Position numbers and translations under genes: made by a program
Notes under the pieces: generated by a model
Databases searched by the model: none
Told to the model about the DNA's origin: nothing
The model's input: only the letters and a program-made list of their open reading frames with translations
In this document: one piece after another, positions 35,333-47,410 of the stretch
How positions within the stretch are numbered: position 1 is the stretch's first letter
Layout: every line of letters begins with the position of its first letter
Assembly (NCBI GenBank): GCA_002286855.1
Contig: NRSV01000045.1
Location: forward strand, 186,001-250,000
Reading direction: 5' to 3'
DNA length: 64,000 nucleotides
Source: Bipolaris cookei
Lineage: Eukaryota > Ascomycota > Dothideomycetes > Pleosporales > Pleosporaceae

Positions 35333-36490
35333 TTATTTGTCCTTAGAGCCGATGTGAAGCTTGTTCTTCATCTTCTCCTTTAGGTGCGACATCTTTCCGC
35401 CCTTCTCCTCGTGGCTATCGGATGACAACTTGCGACCAGTATCCGTCTCTGCTACGCCTGCCATACCGTCAGCGCCACTCAGAATATGCGCAGCCTTTTG
35501 TGTTAACGTACTCTTGGACTCCTTTGGAGAAGCGGCGTTTTGTTTGGCAACGTCCTCTTCGTACTTGCTGCTGTCCGAAGTCACGCCCGTGTTTGTCCAT
35601 GCCGGAGTATCACGTTTCTCGGATTCCTTTTCCGCCTCGGTCTTGTTGAGGCCAGCATCAGTTTCTGAGTACTGAGGCTCGAAGCCAGAGTAAAGACTGG
35701 ACGAAGCCGTCACCGAGTCGGGGGCTGAAGTCTTGATAGCGGCATCAGAAGAGGTGGTAGTAGCTGTGTTCGCCTGAAGGCCGGGAGTCGCAGGAGTGAC
35801 ATGACTGGGCGCTGTAGGGCCAGCTCCCGGAGCACCTGAGCGGCTGATGTCATCTAGCGGGGTGTCCTTCCAAACTTTGTCCGTAACGCCAGTGGTCTTT
35901 GTTGTGCTTGATGTGGGGTTGTTGCTCAATACAGCAGTATCGGGAGCGAGGGAGGTAATGGGCATGCCGACGTTGGAAGTGTCGTTCTTGCTAGCAGAGT
36001 CGATGGTAGGGGCAGAGTTGCTTGTCTCAGCCTGGGTTTGGTGGACGGGGTCCAGCTTCAAGAAAGCATCCGGACCAGACGTCTTCTCGGCTGCGTTCTC
36101 AGTCGCCTTAGCTTTGGGAAGTCAGCACTGCATAAAACGACAGATACGGCGTCCCATGGAAGTTGTAGACTCACCATCATTGCCCAATGCTCCGGATACA
36201 GGTTCCTTTCCAGCCGTCTCGTTTTTCGACGAGTCAAGATAGTCGGTCTTGTCAGCTGTGGCTAGAGGGGTTGCTACAAGGCAGGCTCAGCATGTGATAT
36301 ACGGTGAGAAGGCAGACTCGTCCAGCTCACCAGCATTGCCCTTGTCGTAGGGGTCAGTTGCGGTTCCAGAGCCTTTCTCTCCCGAGATTGGCTCCTTGCC
36401 AGCAGTCTCATTGTTGTGCGTCTGATCGCCGTAGATGAGCTTGGAAGCTGCCGTAGTAGCAGTCGAGGCAAGGTTGGTGATGGTCTCCAT
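35333..36490 (-). CDS. Hydrophilic, disordered fungal protein with an internal repeat
   Basis: Three exons: 36490-36331, 36273-36175 and 36111-35333, encoding 345 residues. It begins METITNLASTATTAASKLIYGD, an amphipathic helix, and is then almost entirely hydrophilic, rich in Thr, Ser, Ala, Asp and Lys. The segment NETAGKEPISG in exon 1 recurs as NETAGKEPVSG in exon 2. The basic C-terminus MSHLKEKMKNKLHIGSKDK is predicted helical. Composition and helix-at-both-ends layout recall stress-induced hydrophilic (LEA-like or membrane-associated) fungal proteins, but no family is assigned. Introns 1 and 2 both split a GCN (Ala) codon in phase 1 with GTGAG donors, consistent with the repeated segments having arisen by exon duplication. 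Confidence 0.8.
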
Positions 36491-37191
36491 TGTAGCTGCA
36501 GCTAGTGCTAGTTGGATTTGTTAAGAGCAAGGCCGTGTATGCGGGAAGTAAAAGCAAAGAGTCTGGAGGGTTTGGGGTGGAATCCACGAGGCCGTGCTTT
36601 GTGTATTATCAGGGCGGGCGGGCAGTGACGTAGGTGACGGCGTTTGTCCCAGTTCCAACATTGACCACGACTGCCCGTGTGTCGCACGAGCACGCGAACC
36701 GCCATTGATCAATCTATCTTGGGCGACTAGCTGCGGCTCGATCGAGGCGTGCACCTATACCTTGGTTTCGACCACCAGCTATCAATACGTCGATGCATTC
36801 ATGGTGACGCGGCTGGGCTTGCGTCATAGTACGAGGTAGATAGGTAGTAGTACTACCAGCATTGCAAACAAGTCAAACAGAGCCCTGTGTGTTGCTAGAT
36901 AACGCCTTACGAGTCAGCCATGGCATGGCAACTTCACCATTTTTGTTCTATTAAAGAATATGTAAAATGTCGGTGTTGCGATTCAGACCCAATGAACCTG
37001 CCTGGTTAGATGAAGCAGAGTACAGTGGGCTGGGAGCCATGAATGGTGCAGTAGCCTTGCAGCGCCTTCAGCCGCGCCCGACTGCAACACGCATGTATAC
37101 GCATATGCATGCACGCCTTGCAGCAAGTCCCACCAGGCAAAAATGCGCCACTGGGAATGGTAATGTTCGCAGTTGGCATACCATTTGAGCC
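36491..37191. other. Intergenic
   Basis: About 0.7 kb between two minus-strand genes. No gene or repeat was recognised. Confidence 0.5.
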
Positions 37192-39195
37192 TCAAAAACC
37201 CTTGAACCTGGCGTCCCTCTCGTTCGCAGTCCCCAGCCCACCATGGCCCGTTTCGCAGCACTCTCCTGCCTGGCACCGCTGTTCGAGCCCTGGCTGCCAT
37301 TTCCATGCAAGGCTGGAGGTTTTCTCCATTTTACTATCACTCCTTGTCATCAATGCTGGACCAGCAGGTGCTGAGTTTACGCTGTTGCTGCTCTTGGTCG
37401 GGCGAGCAAAATCTACAATGACTACAGTATCCAAGGTATTATTGTCGCTTGGCCCATATGACCGCCCTGATTTGATCATGAATACCAGACGTTGCCCGTC
37501 AAGCACACCCGTCACGCTCCTCGTGTACCCTGCACCACCCGAGGGAATTGCTGGATTGAGTATGTTGTGCAGTCGTTGTGAGCAAGGACAACGCGATGCT
37601 CGAGGCGGCCACATGCGAATAGGCGATTGCCGATAACGCATTTGACTGTCCACAAAATTTGGTTTCGTGCTATACACAGCCGCAGCCTTTCCTTTGCGGT
37701 TGATTGTCGCGTAATCGTCAAGACCTGTTTCGCGTCGTGATCCTACTCGTAGCCTAAGGCATGGCGGCTTCGAAGCATCATTGCAGCATTCTTGATCTTC
37801 GACTAGATCGACAAAAGTAGTACATGCATAGTTGTAAGCTCTAAACTTTGTTCTGGCGAGCATAAAGGAGCGCGGCGCAGGGTCAGTACCGCAAAATTCT
37901 GGATGTTGGCTCCAGCTGAAAAGATCCGGCGTGGGCTTCCATTGAGGTCTGTTCGATGAGTCTATGATTGGAAGATATATATCGTCTTCGGGTAGTAATG
38001 GTTGGTCCGAAATGTCCATTATGTGATTTCCGCTTCCAAACTCCAGACGGGTCACGTAAAATGTACGCGATTGTCGCGAGGATGCTTCAGCCCATTCTCT
38101 CCTCGACTCGACAATCACCATTTCGTTTGTGCTCTCGTCGCTCTGTAGTGTAAGGTCGGTCCAAGAGTCGTGAATGGGCCCTTGTTTGTGCTGGCGACGA
38201 TACAGCCGTTCGTCCCTCTCAACGCTGGCCGGCAATGGCGAATGGAGTGGGAAGCGAGCAACATGGTAGAAAGAGGTATAATCAATCTCTTCAACCTCAA
38301 AGGTGGTTTGATTGGAGACTGCGTAGAAGTGGCCATTGTGTATCTCGAACGCGGCTGTGGAGCCAATGTCCGATCCGTGAAAGTTGTCCAGTAGTAACCG
38401 CTTTGCGCCATCCTGCATCTTGATGCTACTGTTCATACGTACGCCGCCAACCTCCCATTTATGGTGACCATCGCTACCTCTCCCTGTATGTGTACCATAG
38501 TAGAGGAAGTCGGCAGTGTGTCTAACGAAAAGCTTGGAGCTTGAAGGAAGCCGCACCATCTGGATCAGTCGTTTATCATCAGGACAACTGTGTGCCAAAT
38601 TGAGAGCCAGTATATAACCACCATCCGATTCATCCTCTGGTCTGAGGTGAACAGCAAGGATTCCGTCAGCATAGTTGAGTAGGTCCACGTCAAAATTTCT
38701 AGGCACTGGAGAAGGCGGCCCTAGAATAGGTCCAGCAATGACAGTGAGATCGATATGAACATCATGCGACTGTGAGCGTAGATCCGAGAGATGCACAGTC
38801 TTGCCTTCAAGCACGCACAGAATTCCCTGTCCATAGACAAATGCGTTTCCATTGCCCCAAGTGCGTGCTGAGAATGGGTATGCAGTAGACAAAGCATGTC
38901 TTCTGTCATAGATTGCTCCCACAGCTTGCTTGTATGTCATCTTTTCTGTTCGTGCTAGTTTTGCTTCTTCCGTATATGGAAAGTCCGTCTGTCAGCAGCG
39001 TTAGCTTTGATTGTAAGCACTGGCGTTTCTCACTGCCGCGCTTACTTCGATTATGCTTCTGCAAACTGTCCTTTCGTCCATCAAGGCACTCAGCTGGTGA
39101 CATGTCTGACTGAGATGAACAATGTCTTCAAGACTCAGATTGGAAGTCACGCAGAACAGAACGTCAAAGGGGAGCTGGTCCAAGGTGGGATTCAT
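37192..39195 (-). CDS. F-box domain protein
   Basis: Two exons, 39195-39021 and 38945-37192, encode 642 residues. The F-box is at the N-terminus (MNPTLDQLPFDVLFCVTSNLS, then EDIVHLSQTCHQLSALMDE), which would bind Skp1 in an SCF ubiquitin ligase. After the intron the protein continues AIYDRRHALSTAYPFSARTWGNGNAF and shows repeated beta-strand-like segments with Trp/Tyr pairs, suggesting a beta-propeller-like substrate domain, as in many ascomycete F-box proteins. The intron is 75 nt with a weaker GTGCTT donor; it is required because the first exon meets a stop. The start was set at the first ATG. The target is unknown. The last 60 residues have weak domain character. Confidence 0.78.
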
Positions 39196-41487
39196 AGACT
39201 GCGCGCGAAGTGTATAGAAAAAAGCGTTCAAGAGAAGCCGGTAATTAGGATAGAGCTTGTTTATATAACGGGAAAAACGTGTAACTCAAGTTTCTGATAT
39301 TGCGTACCGGAGGGAACTGTGTAAATCGATAGGTCGTTTAATTGAGTAGCGAGCAGCTGGTCAATTCTTTACACCAGATGAGCCGCTCGCGCGCATTTCA
39401 TGTCTGAAGTAGAGCCGCATGGAAATACGCCGTCCCACAAGGAAAGTACCCTGGTAGCAGAGGATATCCAATCGGTGGTACAAAGCCCCACTCTCATCGT
39501 TAAGTAGATCAGGCTGACAACTTTTGGCAAATTTGAACAGATCACTGGGTATTCCAATGAGGCTCTGTATAATGAAGACTAGGGCCAGGTTCAGACCACA
39601 TACTGGTCAGGCTCAATGAGGCGACGTATCTCAAGTGTTTCTCGTCTGTCCGTACATTGCACAACACATCCAAATTGCAAATGAGATGCCAAGCCTCACA
39701 GAGCCTCATGTTGAGATGGAAAAAGCTCTGTGTAACTAAGTCTCTAGCGTACACTAAGCTAGCTACTTTGGGTAACGTTTCTTGTTGCTGTAGCATGCTT
39801 CAACCCCCGCACTTGTGTACAACACGAGCGACCATGATTCTTGTCAAACGTACCCGGTACAACTAACATCTGCATCGCCCTCTCTATTTATCGTTTTCAT
39901 TTGTGTATGACCTCTGGCCAGTTGCATCATGAGCCCACAAGTATTGGCACGTTACCACCTGTTCAGCCTTGTCCGGCCGACTTCGGCTCAGTAGATAGTC
40001 ATCTTCAGCCTGATCCCACTACCAGGATCGTGCATACACATGATGCATCTGATGCGAGGAACGACCGTTCAATTGCTGAGACTGTGCAGCAGTAGCGTCG
40101 CTTGGCCACCTTTTCAGTGATTTTAATAGGTCGCGGAGAAGGCGCATTGCAGCCGCTGCTGTATCAGCTGCAGCGGAACAGCTATCCAGTGGCATGGAAA
40201 CAACAGAGCAACGGCTGCTACTCCGATATATCGATTCAATGCAAGTAATCAACTCGAGCCTAACTTCTTCTGTGTTGGCAGGTCTACGTAAACATGTCAA
40301 ATACCAGAAGCAAGACAGGTAGCGGAGAGTAAAAAGAGGCAGCAGATCACAGATGACGAAGTGTGTACAAACAATGCTAACATAACCCTTTAGGAAAGAC
40401 GACAGCCATATAAGTGACAAACCTACGAGTCTAGGGGGCAACGCGTTCATTCTCGGCAATGTGTTACGAGTTATCAATTTGAATGCGCTGTTCGATCGTA
40501 ACCTTCAATATTACAACGGGCTGTGGGCTGCAGTCACTTATGAAATGTCAGTCTTGGAGAGCTGAATCTCCGTCGGGCTAAATATAGCCGTTCCAATAAT
40601 GAATGCGACTCTTCTGCTCGACACAGCGCCATGCATGTTATGAGCATTGGTCTTGGCCTTTGACTTGATGCTAATGATGAGGGTTGCACCTAACAACCTG
40701 AAGCCAACTGTACCAACGGGTTGTTAGAAGTGTATACTGAGCGAACACAACCTTTTCTTAGATTCCCTAGGAAATGGTACCAGATTCAAGCAGCCATACG
40801 CAACGAGACTAAAGAATCTTCAAGAGACTTGTCTACTGCAAACTACTAGTAAGATAGCTGTCACGGGCAAGAGTATGATACAAGTCTGCCTATCCCGGAG
40901 TATCCGGAGGTGAGCTAAGTACAGGATCTGAGCCAAGGCGCTATGCCCGACATGGCAAGGCCCGGCAGTGCCATAACAATAGTGACCCATCAAAAGATGA
41001 GACATTGTGCTGACAACGGACAGGCAGTGTTTGAGTTGCTACGTGTGCAGGGAATACGGACGGAAAGGCCGACAAGTTATTTCAAGAGCACACAATACTA
41101 TCGCGTTGCAGCATATTCGCATGGACTACACTTCAAGTCGCTAGGCATTCTACGCACACAAAACGAAATAAGGAGTGCCCACTATCAGCATCAGAGCGCA
41201 GCGTGCTTTTCTTTAACACTTCGCTCGCTTCCCTCTCAATGCCCATGGCAAACTTCCAACCAGATCCCGTTATGTACCCTAGAGCTCTAGGTTAGTGAGT
41301 GGGTCCGTCACCTTTTAAGCTCACATGCAAGTGTATTTATTTATGCACACAACTAAGCCCAGTTGTCCTTCTATGCGTTTACTTCTGGTCCATTTGCTCA
41401 GCCTTTCCTGTCATCACCTACCAATTCTTATGTAAAATCATCCTTTCTCGAAGGGACCTTGACCGCGGTCAGTCTTGATTTATCTTG

Positions 41488-41547
41488 CTGTAGCTGAGAG
41501 ATGCTCTTTCCTTGTCAGGGCTAACCCTTGGCGGCTGTATACAGCCG
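41488..41547. repeat. Duplicated unit, copy A, ending in the palindrome CGGCTGTATACAGCCG
   Basis: An ungapped comparison of 59 bases with 41702-41760 gives 41 identities; 13 of the 18 differences are transitions. It ends in CGGCTGTATACAGCCG (41532-41547), which is both a 6-bp-arm hairpin and a CGG-N10-CCG inverted triplet, the layout bound by some Zn2Cys6 regulators. Confidence 0.6.
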
Positions 41548-41701
41548 TAGGAAACTGCAGTTTCATCGCCCCTCTGTAGGAAGAAGCCAGCCACTCAAGG
41601 CACAACATCTTTGCAAAACCTCGTTTGGGCTCATGATAAACGGCTTATCTTTTCGTTGGGGTGGTGGCTTCCTCACATAAACTTCGGTCGTAAGTCTCCT
41701 G

Positions 41702-41763
41702 TTGTAGCTAAGATGTGCGTTTCCCTTATCGAACTTTACCCATGGTGGCTGCACACAGCCACC
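41702..41763. repeat. Duplicated unit, copy B, ending in the palindrome GGTGGCTGCACACAGCCACC
   Basis: This is the second copy of the unit. Its palindrome (41744-41763) has perfect 8-bp arms and a CACA loop. Relative to copy A the outer C:G pair is replaced by T:A on both sides, so the inverted symmetry is kept although the bases changed. Confidence 0.6.
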
Positions 41764-42030
41764 ACAATTAGTAGCTTACAAATACAGACAATAGTCAGTT
41801 GGTTTGATTTTAATGCCTTGGACAGTCTGTATTCCATGTTTGAGAAAATACAGAATCTGCTTGCCACCACATGCGGTCAGCTGCAAGGCTAGGGTTCAGC
41901 CCGAAGGCTGCGGGCTCAGCCTGATCCTCACTGCTAAGTACCGACCGAAGCCAACACTTTCTAGCAAGCTTCCTATGGTCTACCTACACGCACACACCTC
42001 AGACTGCTACTCTTTGCACCACCACCTAAG

Positions 42031-45000
42031 ATGTCTACCTCGAACCAGAGACGGATCCTGGATGGACCGAATATGACTCGTCCCTCTTCGCACGAAAATG
42101 AGATACCCGTTAGCTGTACCTCCAAAGCCGACTTTTTTTGGCCGTCTAGCCAACGTCGTAGCTCAGTCTCTACCAGCGCTTCTCGTGAGCTAAACATATT
42201 CAGGAAACCAGCACCTATCTATCAAGAGGCACCAGACGACGAGGAGTCTTCGCCTACAGTCTGCGATAGTTGTAGTGTATATATACAGCCTATCTGGAAT
42301 TGTTCGTATTGTGATATGAACTTTTGCGATGACTGTTGGGGGAAACAAGGTCCACACAAGCTGGGTCGGAAGGGCCCAGATGGCTTACCCCACGAGAAGG
42401 CCAATCCAACAATCGTCCAAAGACTAAAGAACATCCTCGCCCCACCCCAAGATTACCATGAACAGCAAATGCTACATGTCGAGGACGAAGACACGACTTG
42501 GTTTGGGCTGGCACGTGACAATCAGAACAAACCCATTTTTGATGACCGTGGACGCTACGCTGCTATCATGGCCGACAGCAATACCGGTGAATACCAGTTC
42601 CGATATCCCCAGATCGTATCTTTTATTGGCCAAACGGGTGCTGGAAAGAGCACTCTCATCAAAATGCTCATAGATCAACAAGAGAGAATACACGGTTCGC
42701 GCGAATGGGCATTCCCGTCACCAGTAGTTGGGTCAATGACGAACAGCAACATACCAACGTCTTGTGATGTTCACCTTTACAGTGATCCAAACACATATCT
42801 ATCAGAATATCCCATGCTTTTTGCAGACTGCGAAGGCTTAGAAGGCGGCGAAAACACTCCAATAAGCGCTCAGTATCGCGAGAAGGCATCGCATACTTCT
42901 GAAGAGAGGGGGAAGGGGAGAGAGATACGCCGAGAGCATCCCAAACTGCAAAAGATTTCCAGAGGATTATATCGTACACGTCAAGAAGTCAAGTGGGCGA
43001 ACTCGCCAGAAAAGATAAAACGTCAATACGCAGTCACAGAGTTATATCCACGTTTGCTATACACGTTTTCGGATGTGATCATCTTCGTCTTGCGAAATGC
43101 AAAGTAAGTTCTAAAAGTCCACACTTCAACGCTCCAGTGGGTTACTTTGTGTTATACTTTTTTTTTTAAATCTTTATAGACCTGCTCCAATCATTCTTTA
43201 ATCTAACTCAACATTGCAGGACATTTGAGTCTACGGTACTCACATTGTTGATCAAATGGGCAAGATCGTCCATTGAAAAGTCACTCAACCAACCTATCCT
43301 GCCCCACGCCATCATTGCTCTTAACGCAACAAGTACCAAAGTCGATAATAGCGCTTGGGACCCTGAACATGCAACGGAATCACTTCTAGCTGATGTTGCT
43401 GGTGCAGTTGATCGAGACCCGGCTTTTAAAGAGCTAAAAGAGTATTGGGTTGGGAAGGGTAGAAACATTCGCACCGTGAAGGATCTTCTTTTGTGCTACT
43501 ATTCCTCGATCACCGTTATACTAATACCCGGGGATGGTCGTTATATGATGATCAACGAACAGATCCAAAAACTTCACGATACGTTGTCTAAGCGATGCAG
43601 AGAGTCATTCAACACGAAGCGTAGGTCTCGCATGCTTTTAAACTCTGACTCTTTGAATGTATACCTGCATTCTGCATTCGAACATTTTTCAAATGATTTG
43701 AACACACCATTCAACTTCATGGACATCTCGTTCAAGATCAATCCCATTCCTTTGGATTTTGGAGGTAATATTCTCAAGCTGGCTGTTGCTATGAAAGCTC
43801 GGTACGATGATCCCACGAATATTTTCGAGGAATTGAGCTTCATGGTAGCTTCTTGTATTCTGTTGGACTGCGTTCGACAAAACTTTAATGGTACGTGGTG
43901 CAACTCCACCCGAGTCACTCTTTACATTCTTTCCCCCCAAATCCCAAATCCATAACTCACTAACATTTGAGATTTCTAGGGCCGGCAGACCAAATCCTCG
44001 AAAAACAATACCTCTCCCACTGTGATACAGCACTGGAAGACTTTTGTGCACTCTACTGGCCATGCACATTCAACTATATGCACCATGGCCGCTGTGTAAA
44101 TGTGAAGGAGCTTCATAGCAAGGGACATCAGAATGAAAAGGGTGTCATCATCGGCACTGGTTCTTATGAGTCCAACTTCACATTTAGTGGCTTTGTCGAA
44201 GACTGGTCTCGCTATTTGCAGACTCACCTTGCAAAATTTCAAACTGAGCTCAGTTCCCAGCTCATGCAAACCCCTTCTGCGAGTGAGCTGGATATTACCA
44301 CGCGACTCCACCACGCCAACATCACGACATTCTACAAGCGTTTGGGTGGCGCCCAGAAGTTTGTCAGTCACTTGACTTGCTACTGCTGCCTTCGAGAACT
44401 GGCCGAGCATCCTCTACGTTGCGGACATGTGCTCTGTACGCCCTGTATCAAAAGTTATGGAAAGCCCCATACTGAGCTTAAACACTCGTATGCAATGGCT
44501 TCTTGCCCACTTCATGACTACGACACCGTCTTCTCTGCTCATTGGCTGGTGCACTTTAAGCCTCCACTCGCTGGTGTGCGGGTACTATCACTTGATGGGT
44601 AAGTAAACTGTATTCACTAAAGATGATACTAACAAAGACAGTGGTGGTATGAGAGGTATTGTCATTCTAGATGTTCTTGGAGAGATCCAAAAGGAACTAG
44701 GAGGGCGCATTCCTATCCAGGACTTTTTCGATCTCATAGTGGGCACCAGGTGAGTCGTTTTAGAGTTTACCATTAATTCCCAAAGGCATTTGGGCACATG
44801 AGCAAGCGAGAATTGACCGTCTTTAGTACCGGCGGACTGCTTGCACTTGGCCTTGGTGTCAAAAATTGGTCTATTAAACAGTCTACGCAGACGTTCCTAA
44901 GCTTAGTAGAAAAAGCGTTTACTTCCAGGTATCCAGGCGGTATCCAATTTACCAGGAGTAGATACCGTACCAAGCCGCTTGAAGAAGCCTTACTCCAAGC

Positions 45001-46828
45001 TTTCGGGGATGAAGCCATATTCGGAGGAGTGCCAGAGAGTACGAGTGGCTCTGCACGGAAAGTGGCCGTGACAGCTGCCACTGAGACGGGTGAGGAGGCT
45101 GTGATCTTCACAAATTATAATCGTGCGAGTAAATCTGGAAGTAAGTCGCCTTTGGCTTGACTTAAACCAGAGCTCATACTTTCGACAGTTGGTTACCGCC
45201 CGATTCGCCAAGATGACCCCAACAACGACCTCAAAGTCAGAGAAGCGTAAGTGTATCGGAGTGAGAGCCATGAGGTTTATAGCTGACACTGGCCTAGTGC
45301 AAGAGCCACATCTGCTGCACCGATATTCTTCAAGCCCTTTGTCAATGACAGAACCAAGGAGAGATATTTTGATGGCGCTGTCCACCACAACAATCCAGTA
45401 CGAATAGCCAACAATGAAACCAAGTTCCTCTGGCCGGATGCAGAAGAGCGCTATCCAGACATCCTATTGTCTGTTGGGACTGGATGCCATGAGTCGGATG
45501 TAGAAGGCTCTTCAACCACCGAATCTGATCGCAAACGCATGCAAGTTCGAAAAGCGCTCGAGTCAACGAAGAAGCGATCCAAAATATCAAAGGTCTTTCC
45601 AGAAGTAGATTCTTGGTTGAAACTTTTCAAGAAGCGCGTCGCGAATATCCTTGACTCGGAAGTCATATGGAGAGATTTCTGCACCGACGTTGTAGGTGTA
45701 TCTTCACCCATTGCGGCAGAGAGATATATGCGCTTGAACCCTAAAGTCAGGAGCCCAGTGCCCAAGATGGACGAAACGTCGAAAGTCGACGATTTGCAGA
45801 GGGAGGTTGCTGACACACTTCGCACACCCGAGTCACGGGCTATGATACAAAAAATCGCTGGTCGGCTCATTGCCAGCTCGTTCTATTTCGAAAAGATTGG
45901 GCGAACCAGAGAGAGCAGAGGTATACTCACCGTTCAAGGTATGCACTCACAGCATTACTATTAGATGAATATAACTAAAACATCAAAGGTACCATAGCGT
46001 GTAGATTCGCTGATGGATCCGACAATCTACGCTTCCTTGGAGAACACATTCGCTTCAAGTTCCAACGCTACAAGTTCCAGCCTTTCTTCCGCATCTCCGA
46101 AGTGGGCAACGCCGAGCACACTCAGGACATTGAGTTGAGCCGCAAAGTCCTCGAGAACATGGTAGACAATCGATTATTCGTCCTTGACTCAATCGTCATA
46201 CCCGTGATCTCGGATTCAGCACTGCTAGCCATTGACCTTCACCTAATCGACGACCGCATGCAGCCAACACTCTGCGCCGGCTTCCCTATCAGCGGCTTCC
46301 CACGTAATCTTACCGAAGGCGAAGCTTTGAAACAAACCAGTAAGACCCTCGTTTACCCTCCCCAGGCCAAAGATCAATCTCAAATCTAACCAAAAATTCC
46401 CTACCGCCTTAGCATCTCCGCCCACATCCGACCCAGAACCCTCCAAAATCTCAGACAAGCACCGCTCCCTCCGCGAAAGCAAATCCAATATCCCCAGCAG
46501 ACTCGAGCTCAAGCATCGCCCCACAAGCGACGGAAACATCAACTACGGGTTCGCCTCAAGCCTTGCTGACAGTAGCGATCCCGCATCTGACGGGACCCAT
46601 GGGCACAGCGAGGCCACCCCGCAACCCCCAAAGCCAACACTATCTCCCGACCTGCAGCACCGGATTGAATTGCATGACCCTGATGAAGCTATAGGAATGT
46701 CGGACGCGGAGATGGCGCCGAGTCACAAAGAAGGGGAGTCCAGTGGCGAAGAGGGAATGTCAAAGTCGACGGGACATCTTGTTGATGCGGCGAATGGGGC
46801 GAATTCGACTTCGGATACTTTAATGTAG
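42031..46828 (+). CDS. ZZ-like zinc finger / P-loop GTPase / RING / patatin phospholipase multidomain protein
   Basis: Nine exons: 42031-43103, 43220-43890, 43980-44598, 44642-44749, 44827-45140, 45189-45246, 45298-45938, 45989-46339 and 46413-46828, encoding 1416 residues. A ZZ/B-box-like finger spans residues 78-102 (CDSC, CSYC, CDDC). A P-loop GQTGAGKST is at 200-208 with a Walker-B-like FADCEGLEGG at 264-273, as in dynamin/GB1-type GTPases; YPRLLYTFSDVIIFVL follows. A RING-type Cys/His cluster spans about 715-757 (CYCCLRE, CGHVLCTPC). The patatin domain has the oxyanion motif DGGGMRG at 787-793, nucleophile Ser824 in GTSTGG, and the dyad Asp973 in DGAVHHNNP. The last 320 residues become disordered and acidic. 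Patatins hydrolyse phospholipid acyl esters; the GTPase and zinc parts suggest signal-gated or ubiquitin-linked control, resembling fungal NLR-type effectors. The biological role is unproven. Confidence 0.9.
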
Positions 46829-47410
46829 ATTTGTTACAGAGTATATAGATTTGATTTGTTAATTTTTTTTAAAAGGGGTATAATTACAATGAATAGATCT
46901 GGTATGTGACTTTCGTTCATGTTGAACTGCTCTTATGGCAGGAAAATGATATAACAACGCGTGAAGTGAGCCTTGTGTCGAGCCCTGGGCCCGGGACAAG
47001 GAAGGTGTGAGAAGTGAACCTGCGATATGTGGCTAAACTATTTGTGTCTTTCTGGGTGGTGGTGGTGATGGTGGGGGAGGAGAAGAGCAGCAAGCTTTCT
47101 ACTACCCGTTGTCGTGCCTCTTGTAATCGTAATCCTTAATCCATATAGTCTGTCTCTTACAATGAACTCGCCTCGTCGTAGTTTGCAACTTGAATGTTGT
47201 AGTCATAGTGCCGTGGGCGTGGCACATGCACATAGAGTAGCGATGCCTGGCATCAAAGCCAAAGAACCCACACAACCCACAAACAAAGGTGTAGCCGGGG
47301 CGGGGCGTCACGAACCAGCTCTCCTCTTCCTCAAAGGTCGCCAGCAAACCATTCACAACCACTGTGCAGCATAGCAGCTAAGTAGATATAATGGAAGGGG
47401 TATTATCACC
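46829..47410. other. Convergent intergenic region
   Basis: About 0.58 kb between two converging genes. Short frames here show no recognisable domain. Confidence 0.5.

Larger units (their letters stand above)
39196..42030. other. 2.8 kb gene-poor block between the F-box and patatin genes
   Basis: This is the longest block without a supported gene. Minus-strand frames at 39369-39796 and 40019-40477 have some protein-like composition but no recognisable domain or splice structure. The right part carries a TGACCGCGGTCA palindrome (41460-41471) and a diverged duplicated palindromic unit (41488-41547 and 41702-41763) about 0.3-0.5 kb upstream of the patatin-gene start. Confidence 0.6.

Noticed and set aside
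39369..39796. Two overlapping minus-strand frames with protein-like composition
   Set aside because: They cannot be joined by convincing splice sites and match no family; may be a relic, but not claimed.
40019..40477. 152-codon minus-strand frame in the gene-poor block
   Set aside because: Some helical, Ala/Leu-rich stretches, but no ATG context, splice partners or recognised domain; possibly decayed coding DNA, not a supportable gene.
47102..47362. 86-codon minus-strand frame with a Cys-containing segment
   Set aside because: Considered as an extra exon of the DUF3431 gene, but that gene already ends properly and no acceptor supports the join.
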